From Piscicola geometra (Eukaryota > Annelida > Clitellata > Hirudinida > Piscicolidae): a DNA stretch of 64,000 nucleotides. The position numbers and the translations under genes were made by a program. Shown piece by piece: positions 22,140 through 34,068 of this stretch. The DNA lies in the NCBI GenBank assembly GCA_943735955.1, contig OX030956.1:10901444-10965443 (forward strand), in the 5' to 3' direction. Position 1 is the first letter of the stretch, and the number at the start of each line of letters is the position of its first letter. The notes below the pieces were generated by a model. It did not search any database. It had not been told where the DNA came from and was given only the letters and a program-made list of their open reading frames with translations.

Positions 22140-22682
22140 GGTTCTGATTGGTGGGAGGTTCTGATTGGTGGGAGGTTCTGATTGGTGGGAGGTTCTAATT
22201 GGTGGGAGGTTCTGATTGGTGGGAGGTTCTGATTGGTGGGAGGTTCTGATTGGTCGGAGGTTCTGATTGGTGGAAGGTTGTGATTGGTGGGAGGTTCTGA
22301 TTGGTGGGAGGTTCTAATTGGTCGGAGGTTCTGATTGGTGGGAGGTTCTGATTGGTGGGAGGTTCTGATTGGTGGGAGGTTCTGATTGGTCGGAGGTTCT
22401 GATTGGTGGGAGGTTCTAATTGGTGGGAGGTTCTAATTGGTGGGAGGTTCTGATTGCTGGGAGGTTCTAATTGGTGGGAGGTTCTGATTGGTGGGAGGTT
22501 CTGATTGGTCGGAGGTTCTGATTGGTCGGAGGTTCTGATTGGTCGGAGGTTCTGATTGGTGGGAGGTTATGATTGGTCGGAGGTTCTGATTGGTCGGAGG
22601 TTCTGATTGGTCGGAGGTTCTGATTGGTGGGAGGTTCTGATTGGTCGGAGGTTCTGATTGGTGGGAGGTTCCGATTGGTGGG
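22140..22682. repeat. 17-bp minisatellite, about 32 copies
   Basis: Unit gattggtgggaggttct with ggtcgg and ctaatt variants. It starts in the base after the UBE2G1 stop codon, so it forms the proximal 3' UTR. Confidence 0.97.
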
Positions 22683-23536
22683 AAGACAGTGGATCTGGGA
22701 TTGATTGGTTGGAAGAAGGTGTTGACTGATTTTGCATAGTCACGATTACTAGGGTTCATTTGAATAGAATTAATTCGGAAGAGTTTATTCAATTCGTATA
22801 TCTTAACGAGTTTTTTGTTTTAATTTACTATTATTTCTTTTGTGTTTGCAATTACTATTATTTCTTTTGTGTTTGCAATTACTTTTTTTTTGTATGCAAT
22901 TATTAATATTATTATTATTTCAGATTTTAACCTTCAAGAAACCTACATCACCAAAACTATTATACGTATGCTATGTATGTGTTAAGCTATAAATTCAAAA
23001 AAATGGGAAAATTAACCAAATGGTATCTTTGCAATTTCACTTAGGAAACTGTGGTATCGACTGTCTACTAAGCGATCTATTTAATATTTGTTTAAATTAT
23101 TTTGTAAAATAAACATGGCAAAAGAATGTTTATTGTCTTTAAAAATTATAAAAATCAAGAAATAATAAAAAATTGTTTATTTCGTACTTTTCAAATTAAA
23201 TATAAAAATACTTATTTGTGATTGAGGATTACGGTTCTATGAAATGTCTAGTGATTATCAACTACTTATTGAATGCCAAGTCTAGTAGTATTAGTGGTTA
23301 TTGTGTACTACTTATCTAGTATTGCATAGTCATGATAGTGATGCATTTTCATTCCTTGATCTTTCATCCTTACTAAGAGCTCTTTGATAGTTATCATAAC
23401 ACTTTTATTTTGATAATGATGATGATGATGATGATGATGATTTGTATGAAATGAAGCAAACTTAGCCATATCTTATCATCTGCCTTTGCTTGCAACACTC
23501 GTGTCCAATGCATTTGAATGCCACTATCTCTCGCCT

Positions 23537-23623
<87 letters not shown>

Positions 23624-24748
23624 TTATGTACATCGTATGTATGGATGTAGGGATGGAATGATGGAGGGAAGCATGAGAATGGAACATAAAAGACTCAGAT
23701 GGTTGGTTTGTTCTTAATGAAGGTCTATCTAATTACTGCATTGTCGTCCCTAATAATAAAAAGCATTATAATAATAATGTCACCCATGGTACTGTTGACA
23801 GTTATAATGGCAATAATGATCTAATTAACTTTAAAGCAATTAAGTAATATTAAATGATAACAAGTAACGTTTAAAAACTAACTGAGATGTGCAGATGCAT
23901 GCCGTGGTTGCAACGCAAGAGCACCCTCGTTACACACAATTAAATGTTACTTCTTCATCTTCATCGTTCGACAGTAAGAGTTGCATTTATAAAAACGAAT
24001 TTGTTGAACTTTCAAATATCTCTCAAACTACACATCAACGAGCATTCAAGGTTTCACTGTTGAGAAAGTTCACTTAATAAACGGTTGAAGAAAAGTTGAC
24101 AATGCCCTGATTAGTAGAGTAGTTGTGTCATTTCCACCCATAAATACCAGTGAGTTTGCTGGGTAGTGGAACTGTTCACGATGTTAGTGGACTAACCAAG
24201 AAGTGTTGATGACATTTTAATAGAATTTAATTAAGTGTTAAAGAAAGTAAAGAAGACAAGAGTTTAAATAATGTAAATAGAATCAAATTAAGTGTTAATG
24301 AAAGTAAAGAAGAGTTTAATTAATTTAAATAGAATCAAATTAATTATTAATGAGAGTAAAGAATAAAAGAATTTAATTAATTTAAATAGAATCAAATTAA
24401 GTGATAATCAAAGAAAAGAAATAAAAATTTGATTAATTTAAATAGAATCGAAAGTCAAACGACTGAGTAAATGTCGAAGCGTCATTGAGCCGTGAACTAA
24501 TTCTACTAGTCAGTTCTGCACTCAAGTTCAAGCATCGCCTGCAGGATTTAATTGCCTGCAGTAGTTGATTGCTTGCATTCATTGTACTTCTCCGTTTCAA
24601 ACTTCCACTTTTTCTTCAATTATTGAGTCAACAACTTTTATAGAATACTTCTAGTCCATACAAATTAAGTTAGGAAAACTCCTGATTTTGGCGCTTATTT
24701 ATTTTTAATTAATTAAAATAATAAATCTTTCAAAACTCATGGGATTTC
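22683..24748. other. Gene-free stretch
   Basis: AT-rich, with a short GAT run (23419-23441) and a CA microsatellite (23541-23620). The UBE2G1 poly(A) site may be near AATAAA at about 23107. No coding sequence is supported. Confidence 0.6.
24698..24703 (-). other. Poly(A) signal of the second small heat-shock gene
   Basis: AATAAA on the minus strand, about 48 bases past the stop at 24749. Confidence 0.55.
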
Positions 24749-26826
24749 TCAGTATTGTGTCACAGGGATGGTGATTTTGAGGGTGTGGGGGTCGACTTTG
24801 TGGCATTCTATCTCCTCCCTCACGCCTCCCACAGGGATCTCGTACAACTTGACGAATCTCAGCTTAACTGGACTTCTATTCAGCACCCCTTTATCAGTCG
24901 GAGCGTTGCTACCCCCACCAGCATCACCTCTGTTATCACCTCTGTTATCACCTGAACTGCCCTTGGAACGATCATCAGCAGGCCTATCAGTGCCCTCAGA
25001 ACCCTTCGGACTCTTTTTTTCTTTAATAATTTCGGTGATGATGATGATGTTGTCTTCGATTTTCACTTTCAAGTTCTCAATAGACTGGTCTTTAGACAGC
25101 TTCACAACTATTTCGTACTGATTTTCTAATTTTTTTCCATCCACTTCATTCCTCCACTTGCCTACACTTAATCCATCCATTCCGTCGCTTTTTCTTTCAT
25201 TCATTCCTCTCTCTGCATTTTCATTTATTTCTTTCATCCCTTCTCCCATTCCTTCACTCCATCCCCTCTTAGGGGCGTAAATGCATGCGTTAGTTTTTGT
25301 CCCTTGCTGTTTTTCCATCCTTGCCAGTTCTTCTGAGTAGTAGAGAAGAGGAACCTGTGGTGGTGGAGTGGTGGTTGTGGTGGTGGTTGTGGTGGTGGTT
25401 GTGGTGGTGGTTGTGGTTGTTGTGGTGGTAGAGAGGTGGGGATGAGCAGGTGGTGGTAGAGAGGTGGGGATGAAGAGGTGGTAATAGAACACATTTACAG
25501 AATTTATTTCAGACCATCAAGTCCAACCTTTCAAACAATCAAATATATCATAAATTCCACTCTCACCTCGACCTTGAGGACCCCCATCACGTTGAGGTGG
25601 TGTTTGACCTCGAAGACGTCAGCGAACATGGGCAGGGTGAAGGTCTTGCGGAAGGTTTTGGTGGTCTTGTCCAACGAAGCCCTCTCCACAGCCTCCACCA
25701 CCAGGCGCCTGCCGTCATGTGTGCTTGCAAGTAGTGCATGGCCTTTTTGTACTAAACTCACTCTAATTTGTTTGTGATTTTATTTTGAACTAATGTGAAA
25801 CGGGTTTTCAATTTTTAAATAAATGACTTGGTATGTTTGAGACATAAAAAGCGAAATCTGCAGTGCAAAACGGTTGAAAACCCCCAAAAGCACCAACATG
25901 TGCCTGATCGGGTCGACGTAGACCCTCAGTCTGGTGAGACTCATCTTGAAGGGACTCAGATCCACCCACGCCAGGAACACCGCCATGCCAGAAGTCACCT
26001 GCACTCTGGCAGGAGGAATGATCGTCTTGTACTTTTTGCCTTTGTTGGCATCTGAAGAAGATGACGATGATGGCAGCAAGGGGGGTGGAGACGGTAACTC
26101 GGTGGGTGATAAGGAAGTGGATAAGATCTTCCGGAGAGAAGTCTCGTTGTCAGTGGAAATTTTGTTTGATTTGGGACTTGTTTGAACGTACTCTTGTGTG
26201 ATGAAGGAATCTCTAGTAGTCCTACTAGCAGCAGCATCCCTCCCCTCTCCGTTTTCACTACAAGAATCGTTCTTATAGTTCGACTTGACATTTTTGAAGT
26301 CAGTGTCGTTGAAGTCAAAGTCTGCTACGATTCCCAAATCGAGTTCCTCACTGAAACTCACCCTCACCTTCTCAAGATCCTGCAAGACGTTTCTTTTCAA
26401 ATCGTTTTCATTTCTTGCCCTCGTCAATGTCATTTGACCACCTCCTTCCACTAGCATGCTGTACAAGTCATGAATGGGCGACTTTGGCGAGGCTTTGAGG
26501 CTTTGATGATCGGTTGCTCTCCTCGACTTGTTGTTGTCTTCAACTACCAGAGGCTCCAGTGGCTTTTCCAGCTCCTTCTTGAAACCCTCCGGAACTCTGG
26601 CGAATTCCTTGTCAAACACCTCGTCGTCCAACTCACTCACGTGTTCCCTCCTTTTGCTTCCATCGCTCTTCCTTACTCTGTTTCTTTCTTGAGTGAGGTA
26701 GTTGTAGTTGTTGTTGTTGAAGTAGTTGTTGTTGTTGTTGTTGTTGTTGTTGTAGTTGTTGTGGTTGTTGAGTTGTGAGTATTTGTCAAAACCTGCTTGG
26801 AAATCGTACTTTGTGAAAAGGTCCAT
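24749..26826 (-). CDS. Diverged two-domain HSP20/alpha-crystallin-like protein
   Basis: Exons in transcript order: 26826 to about 25870-25900, about 25723-25567, 25354-24749 (stop TGA). A 270-residue N-terminal region, Asn-rich at first then charged and Ser-rich, precedes the first domain. Domain 1 spans exons 1-2: VFLAWVDLSPFKMSLTRLRV, then HDGRRLVVEAVE, then KTFTLPMFADVFEVKHHL and GVLKVEVPL. Domain 2 is in exon 3: YEIVVKLSKDQSIENLKVKI with EDNIIIITE, then an inserted 44-residue charged linker, then VKLYEIPVGG and HTLKITIPVTQY. The pattern (strand, RLVVEA-like strand, tLP, G-L-x-V-E) is that of alpha-crystallin domains, but identity is low. The exon 1/2 junction is unresolved: three donor/acceptor pairs keep frame. 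Junction 2/3 is clear. Chaperone role is inferred. Confidence 0.75.
25366..25490. repeat. GGTGGTTGT repeat
   Basis: (GTGGTGGTT)n followed by GGTGGTAGAGAGGTGGGGATGA duplications, in the second intron of the diverged small heat-shock gene. Confidence 0.9.
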
Positions 26827-27499
26827 TCTAAACTATGCAAAAGTAAATCAAAAAGTAATTTTAAAAGAAAGTTCTTATAGGCGAAGAGATTAAGCTGTAT
26901 ACAGTTGCCTCCCAATACTCTTCGTGTGCCTGCCCGCTGCGAAGTCACTCATGACTTGAGACTAACATGGCATATAACAGGCCTCGATCACTTACAAGTC
27001 ATGATGTTGTTGTTGTTGTTGTTGTTGCATAATAAGCTTCAATGGAGTTATTAATGCATAGGTTTCTATTTAAATATCTGGGTTATAGTGTCTATATCTA
27101 GGTTAAAATTGAGATTTGTGTGCGTTTAAACTGTGATATATTGCAGAGCACCTCGACACATTTTTATTAATGACCGCAAAGACTATCGAAATATATTTAT
27201 AATATTAAAAGTTGAAACAGTGGAAAAAAGGAAAAGTAAAAAATGGAAAATATTGTTTACAAAAACAAAAGTTATTTGAGGCATGCATGAATCAGCTTTC
27301 ACTTCGACATGCATCGGGTTCTTCACGGCCTCTAGCTGAACAATGACTGATCAGAATAACAGCTTCTGTTCCTACCCACTCTAAGACTAGAATGTTATGT
27401 CATTTGACAAATGAGTGCTCGCTGTTTAGATTCTAACTTTGGTTCGATTCTTCAGTAGTTGTCACTCTTCCATTAGCTGCATTGCCACATGATAGATTG

Positions 27500-27560
27500 A
27501 ACAGCGTTTTTGAATTTATTGAAAAGCGCTATACAAATATATTGATTGATTGATTGAACA
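27500..27560 (+). mobile_element. LINE/SINE 3'-end fragment
   Basis: gtttttgaatttattgaaaa then gcgctatacaaatat, followed by ATTG repeats. This is the style of 3' terminus seen in CR1/L2-like retroposons. A related end occurs at 62827-62865. Confidence 0.6.
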
Positions 27561-27850
27561 CAAAAACAATTATTACGGTGTGTTGTGAATGCAACAGCGG
27601 TTTGGACAGAGACCCAAAGCACAAGACGGCCTGCGGTAGTTAGTCTGGCAGTCAATTTAGTGTCCCATTATTTTTTGGACTGCAAGATGAGCTTTTGTGG
27701 CTTCTTTTAACAACTCAAGCACTTGTTCTCTTATTAGTTTTTTAATTTTACTTTTCCCAATTAAATTTCTTTTTCGATCGTTTTTTTCACACTCCATCAC
27801 AGAGCAACTCTGAATTCATTTTTCTTCTCTCGCGACAAAATGGCCACGTT

Positions 27851-27990
27851 TGCACGGACGTCTGCATGGACGTCTGCATGGACGTCTGCATGGACGTCTG
27901 CATGGACGTCTGCATGGACGTCTGCATGGACGTCTGCATGGACGTCTGCATGGATGTCTGCATGGACGTCTGCATGGATGTCTGCTTCAA
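27851..27990. repeat. 12-bp minisatellite GTCTGCATGGAC
   Basis: About 11 copies, two of them gtctgcatggat. Reading frames through it are artefacts. Confidence 0.95.
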
Positions 27991-28259
27991 TGTGTGGAAT
28001 AAGTCTTCAGACTCGAAGTCTTCATGAGCGGTTTGTGCGTGTAATGAAGAATCATCAAGTTGAAGTAGGAAGCGTTTCTAGAATTAGAAAAAACCTTAAT
28101 TATTATTTATTTATTTAAACAAATTTAAAGTTTGTATAAAATAATTCAGTCGTATAGGACATTCGAAAATGTATAATGTATTACACTATAAATGCAAATA
28201 CGTTGTTATATGGGGAAATGTATGCGAGGGGATGCTTTGTTTACGGCACGACTCTGCGG

Positions 28260-28268
28260 TATATAAAG
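28260..28268 (+). promoter_or_regulatory. TATA box
   Basis: TATATAAAG in a locally GC-richer stretch, about 190 bases before the ATG of the candidate signal-peptide exon at 28451. A canonical TATA box is otherwise not obvious at the genes in this window. Confidence 0.5.
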
Positions 28269-28450
28269 AAGTATGGAGACGGCCTCGAAGGAAGATAAAG
28301 AAAGACGAGAAAACTAAGATTCTGCGAGTATGAATCGATATGCGCTTTGTGTTTTAAGGAAACGCATGTAATCACTTCTAACGAAGACAGCGCTCAATTG
28401 ACTTGAGTTTTGAGACAGGGTAAAGTTGTTTTGTTGTGTCTTACGTGCAA

Positions 28451-28514
28451 ATGGCGAGGTTTTGCGTGTTTTTGTTTGCAGTTTGCTTAGTTTCATCCGT
28501 AGACGTTCTCTCAT
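28451..28514 (+). CDS. Candidate signal-peptide exon
   Basis: ATG opens MARFCVFLFAVCLVSSVDVL plus S, a typical signal peptide: positive start, hydrophobic core, small residues before the likely cleavage site. It ends in phase 1 at a strong donor (TGTGAGT). The next plausible plus-strand exon is 35883, which begins with two bases completing a Cys codon, so it fits as exon 1 of the lectin/CUB/sushi gene across a 7.4-kb intron. The link is inferred from phase and from that protein needing a signal peptide; no intermediate exon was found. Confidence 0.45.
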
Positions 28515-29519
28515 GTGAGTTCTTGTTTTTCAAAAAAATCAAGAAAAACATTTTTATTTTTCAAAACATCTCAAGCAATAATTAATTTCAAGAATTGAAA
28601 AACAAAATTAATAAAATTATTTTTAAATTTAGCTAAATAGATAAAATTTAAAAAGAAATGTCTGATCTAATCGTAAAGAATTTTCAACAAAAAAAATAAA
28701 GCGCTATAAACAAAGAATTGAGCTCAAACTTTCATGCGAAAAGCACAATTTGATAGTAAGTCATAGGGACTCTGCAAGAAGCAATAAAGCACACATTTAA
28801 GCCTTGATCTCAGAGGAAAGTCAATATGATTTCAATATTTTAAGTTTAGAGCGATTTTTAACGTGCAAGTATTTTGAAAAGAGATATAAGAAATTATCTA
28901 TAAAAATGTATTATTTATATAATTAGATATTAAAAATGCCTTTTAATGATTCTATGATAAAAATTCATTTTTATAATTCTATAATAAAAATGTCAGTTAA
29001 AAAATCCACACTAAATAATCTTTATTACTCGAATCAAAGAAAAAATAAACGCGTGGCAAAACGCGAGATAAAGAGATGAGGGAAGCAGGCATGGAGCATC
29101 AACTTATTCAAATTGCACGACGAATTCCAAGTGATAGCGATTGATCGAAGCCATCGCGAACGGACATGCCACTGATAAGAAAACGATACAAATGACAAAA
29201 ACAATATCGTTTAATGCCTTGGGAAAAAAGAGTTGAGAAAAAAATAATAAAATGGAAAGATTATTGGAAATAGGAAAGATATATTTTTGATTTTGTTGTA
29301 AAAAAAAGTCTGAAAAATTAATGAAAAGAGAAAAAACGGGAAAGTAAAGAAGTAGAAAAATGTTTAGTTTCAAAGTTATGAGCAGGCTTAAAAGTCATTG
29401 AATTATCAAAACAGTAAGAAAAGGTTTTCAGTCATTCAGCCGCACAAAAACACAAAAAAAACTTTACACAGTTTTCACACAATACCCGCAACAAACTAAA
29501 AACAGTAACAACACCAATA

Positions 29520-29650
29520 AAAACATCACCAACAACAACAACATCACCAACAACAACAACATCACCAACAACACCAACATCACCAACAACAACAACATCA
29601 CCAACAACAACAACATCACCAACAACACCAACAACAACACCAACAACCAC
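29520..29650. repeat. AAC-rich 18-bp repeat
   Basis: Repeats of aacaacaacaacatcacc and shorter relatives. Confidence 0.93.
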
Positions 29651-30392
29651 CCCACACAACACTTGATTCACTAGCGGGCAGCTTCTAGGGCGATGTCTCT
29701 CGGAATTTATTCATGCGGGCCTTCGACACATGCATCGGGGCTCGTCTGCATGCAGTCGACATTTCTCTCAATCCACAATCACCCTGCCATTTAATTCACT
29801 TTTTTCATTTGTTTCAATTTTATTATATTTGTATTTGCTTTTAATTACTTTAAAAATCGGTATCTCAAATTTTGCAGCGCTTTTTTAGGGCTAGGAATGT
29901 CATCTTAATTTCAATTTTTGGACGAGCAAGACACTTGAAGAATGTTTATGCAAGCTATACAATGTATAGCATAGTATACATCCGATTTGATTTTGTAATG
30001 CAGCAATAAAAACTTTATGAATGTTTTTTTGGCATATTCAGTTCCGCATGATTCGAGAAAGTAAATAAGACATTATTTCGCCATGCTCTAACTAGAAGAA
30101 TTTTTTTATATTCCTATAAATTTTTTTTTTTCTATAAAAAAAGATGGAATATATTTTTTGAATAACCAAAAAGCATTTTTTATATTCTATTTTTAAGGAG
30201 ATAAAAAATAAAAAATTAAATAAAAAGTAAACAATAAAAAAACAAAAAAAACTTTTCTGGGACTAAAAACAAACAAGATCTGCTTCACCAAATATTGGAA
30301 AAGTTCCAAAAATATTTACAACGCACAAGCATGAAATTATTATGCAAATGAAAAACAAATAGAGTGCATATAAATAAGAACAAGCAAAACCA

Positions 30393-30413
30393 ACACACAC
30401 ACACGCATGCATG

Positions 30414-30447
<34 letters not shown>

Positions 30448-30562
30448 AACACACACACACAAAAACACACACGCATGCACACAAACACACAAACAAACAC
30501 ACACACACAAACACACACACAAACACACACACACAAACACACACACACACAAACACACACAA
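30393..30562. repeat. AC dinucleotide repeat, interrupted
   Basis: (AC)n with regular AAAC interruptions and two acgcatgcac islands. Confidence 0.97.
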
Positions 30563-30648
30563 ATGACAAATGAGGCGCTTTTTAGAATTTGCCGCCCTAT
30601 CACACCTGAATAATTGACTTCTTATAGCAACATGTATCTGTGTGTGCG

Positions 30649-30895
30649 TGTGTTTGTACTTGTGATTATGTGTGCATGCATGTGTTTGTAATTGTGAGTA
30701 TGTGTGCATGCATGTGTTTGTAATTGTGAGTATGTGTGCATGCATGTGTTTGTATGCGTGATTATGTGTTCTTGCATGTGTTTGTATGTGTGATTATATG
30801 TGCATGCATGTGCTTGTATGTGTGATTATGTGTTCTTGCATGTGTTTGTATGTGTGATTATGTGTTCTTGCATGTGCTTGTATGTGTGTGTGGGA
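30649..30895. repeat. 32-bp minisatellite, 7-8 copies
   Basis: Unit begins tgtgtttgtaattgtgagta and ends tgtgtgcatgca. Successive copies alternate gcatgca and tcttgca ends, which suggests a 64-bp higher-order unit. Confidence 0.9.
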
Positions 30896-31469
30896 AAGCA
30901 AAAACACTTGTCTTTCTGAGAAGCAGACGTTTGGTCAGCACTCGATCAGAAGGAAGAATGGAAAGTTGCTAGGGAAGTTTGATCGAGGTTCAGAGAGTTC
31001 CGTGAGGCGGGAAGTTGATGGAGGAGAGAGGAGTGGAGGAGGAAGATAGAAGGAAGAGAAAAGAGTGAGGAATGGAGTAAGGGAGTGAAGGATGGAAGAG
31101 AAGTGAAAGAGTGAGAGAAGGATTGAAGGATGGAAGAGAAGTGAAAAAGAGAGAAGGAGTGGAGGATAGAAGAGTGAGAGGAGGAGTGAAGGATGGAAGA
31201 GTGAGAAGGAGTGACTGATGCGGACTAACTGGCGAAGGGAGTTCAGTGGAGGAGACTTGTTCGCAGACGAAGATGTAAAAGTCACTAAGACGCGGGAGTG
31301 GTGGATGGCGCGAAGTTATTGCTGGCGAGTGAAGCGCTGCAGAAATTGGCGGGAAAATAAAGAACCATAATAATAAAGAGACTTCCGAGGAGGTGTGATT
31401 GAGGGTGACAGGAGTGGAAGCAATAAAAACATATGATTGCATAAGATGACATGGTCGAGAAGGTGGTGC

Positions 31470-31540
31470 TGATGATGATGATGAGGATGGTGATGATGAT
31501 GATGATGATGATGATGGTGATGATGTGGATGATGATAATG
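31470..31540. repeat. GAT trinucleotide repeat
   Basis: Interrupted (GAT)n just before the AATAC-like tail of a SINE copy. Confidence 0.93.
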
Positions 31541-31544
31541 AATA

Positions 31545-31620
31545 AATACAATACAATACAATACAACGACGAATATTATTAACGTGGCGTAAACCCGGAC
31601 GGGCTTCGAGACCACTTGGT
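31545..31620 (-). mobile_element. SINE 3' module, minus strand
   Basis: Read on the minus strand it gives aagtggtctcgaagcccgtc then cgggtttacgccac and attcgtcgt, followed by TGTAT repeats. It matches the 3' half of the SINE at 17257-17430; no tRNA-like head is visible here. Confidence 0.75.
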
Positions 31621-31705
31621 TATGGAAAATTTGATAATAATATTAATGATAGATTAATAAATGGAAAGTATAGGAGAAGTAAGGTATTGAAATGTAACAA
31701 TAAAA

Positions 31706-31812
31706 TCATTTATATATATATACATACATATACACATACATATAAACACATATATACATATATATATACACATATATATATATACATATATATACATATA
31801 TATTTATTTATT
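31706..31812. repeat. TATATACA-rich tract
   Basis: Alternating (TA)n, tacaca and catata sequence downstream of the LINE 3' end. Confidence 0.9.
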
Positions 31813-32040
31813 TATTTGTTTGTTTTTTTTTTAAATAGAAAAAAAAAAATTTTTAATGATTGAAACTTAAATGATAATAACAATAAATTTAAGAAAAAAA
31901 AGTAAATATCTATATTATATTATTATTATTATTTATTATTATTGTTATTTATTTTACAATTATTATTGACCATTTGTATAAATATAAAAAAGAATGAAAT
32001 TAGGAAGCAAGAAATTGATTAATGAAAAATGAGCAGTAAA

Positions 32041-33095
32041 TTTGTAAGTTATTGTTATCGGTCGAACAAGTACGTTTTCAGGGAACGGCTAAATGTCGCG
32101 GTCGAGCTCGGGGATTTGAGTCTATTGGGAAGACTATTCCAAAGAGTCGGCGCTGCAACAAAAAAGCTTCTTGCACCTGCATACTTGAGTTTGTAGCTCT
32201 GTGGAACTACATCTCTTGACCTAGCAGACCTGAGTCTTTCCCTCTGGGGAAGACTTGCTCTCATGACAATGCTACTCGACAAATAATCTGGGCACTCATT
32301 AGACAGACACTTGTGCATTAACAAGATGTTTTTGTATTCAATTCTATTTTCAACACGAAGCCAGTGAAGCTCCTTGAGAACAGGGCTGATGTGATCATAC
32401 TTTCTAGCACCTGTTATGAGCCTAGCTGTGGTGATGATTATAGACTGAATTTTCTGCAGCTGCTTCATTGGCAACCCAGTAAGAATGATATTGCCATAGT
32501 CAATTCGACTGAGAACCAAAGCAGAAGCCAATGTTCTCAGTGAGTCCCTGGTCAATAACCATCTTATGGATCGTATTTGGCGTAAAGAAGCAAAGCAGGT
32601 TTGAGTCATCTTGTTGATGTGTGTCGTCATGGTGAGGTCTTTGTCGAAATAGACTCCTAGGTTTCTGACACTTTCGGAAGGAATTATCTCGTTCTGACAA
32701 ATGCGAACTGGATCTTTGGGAGTGTGAGTAGAGTTTCGACGGGATGAGAGCAAGATAACTTCAGTTTTGCTGGAGTTAAGTTTCAGTTGATTGGCACTCA
32801 TCCAAGCAGCAATTTCATCAATGCATGATGACACCCTTGCTTGCAGGTCAGCCTGATGACCTTTAATGCAATGACCGTAAATCTGGGTGTCATCAGCGTA
32901 CTGATGAAAAGCGAGCTCATGTCTAGCTGCTATTCTTTCCAAATCTCCAGTGTACAAAGAGAACAGTAAAGGACCAAGAACTGAACCTTGGGGGACTCCT
33001 ACAGCGGAAACCGACATTGTCGATTTTGTCCCACTACAGCGGATGTCAAAACATCTGTCATGTTTTGATAAAAATAAATTGATAATGATAATGAT
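32041..33095 (-). mobile_element. 5'-truncated CR1/L2-like non-LTR retrotransposon, reverse transcriptase
   Basis: Minus-strand frame, ATG at 33017 and in-frame sequence back to about 33090, stop at 32055. It carries the palm motifs GVPQGSVLGPLLFSLY and FHQYADDTQIY (catalytic YADD), then KLNSSKTEV and the C-terminal LHWLRVENRIEYKNILLMHK and AAPTLWNSLPNRLKS. These are typical of CR1/L2-type LINEs encoding endonuclease plus reverse transcriptase. The N-terminal half of the palm/fingers and the endonuclease are absent; the 5' end stops at an ATG/ATC microsatellite. No frameshift or stop lies within the remaining 320 codons, so the insertion is fairly young, but it cannot move on its own. Confidence 0.93.
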
Positions 33096-33662
33096 GATGA
33101 TGGTAAGCTTTTGTTTGCTTTATAACGTTTTGAGATGCTTGAGGATGGAGGGGAGGATGGAGGAGGAGGAAGAGGAAGATGGAGGAGGAAGGAAGGAGGA
33201 AAAGATGGAAGAGGAAGGAGGAAGAATGAAGGGAAGATGGAGAAGGAGAAAGAAGGGAGGACAATGGAGGAAATGAGATATCTAAAGAGTGCCTCATTGT
33301 GAGAAAAACGTTCTTTGCCTGCTGCTGTTTTCGACTTCTACTTTGTCACTTTGTTTTCAATTTTCGGTCAAAGTTTGTGAAAAAAATATTTTTTCTCTCA
33401 AATTGCTCATCTTTATATAGATAAAATATAAATATATCAACAAAAATATCTTTTTCAAATGTATTAAAAGTAGTAGCTTGTATAATTTTAAAGAACGGAA
33501 AAAGCAAATCCAGAAAGTGAAAGATCACGCGTCAGAATTTGAATGAGAAACACACAAGCATGGAAAGATTCGGACACTAAAAGTTGATAGACTGAAAAGA
33601 AATGAATAGGAAAGACCGCACGAAGAGATGGAGTTTGTCGGTGCAAAGTTGGAAATGAAGAA

Positions 33663-34068
33663 AGGATGGTGGAATGGATGAATGGATAAATGAATGAATG
33701 GATAGATGGATGAATGGATAAATGGATGAATGGATGGATGAATAGATGGATGAATAGATGAATGAATAGATGGATGAATAGATGGATGAATAGATGGATG
33801 AATAGATGGATGAATAGATGGATGAATAGATGGATGAATAGATGGATGAATAGATGGATGAATAGATGGATGAATAGATGGATGAATAGATGGATAGATA
33901 GATGGATGAATAGATGAATGAATAGATGGATGAATAGATGGATAAATAGATGGATGAATAGATGGATGAATAGATGGATGAATAGATGGATGAATAGATG
34001 GATGAATAGATGGATGAATAGATGGATGAATAGATGGATGAATAGATGGATGAATAGATGGATGGACA
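33663..34068. repeat. 12-bp minisatellite GATGGATGAATA
   Basis: About 33 copies, grading at the left edge into a simpler GGAT/GAAT tetranucleotide mix from which the 12-mer seems to have arisen. Confidence 0.97.

Larger units (their letters stand above)
26827..28259. other. Intergenic region
   Basis: Upstream of the minus-strand small heat-shock-like gene and of the candidate lectin-gene first exon. Contains a TTG run (27003-27027), a LINE 3'-end fragment (27500-27560) and a 12-bp minisatellite. No clear heat-shock element was found. Confidence 0.5.
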
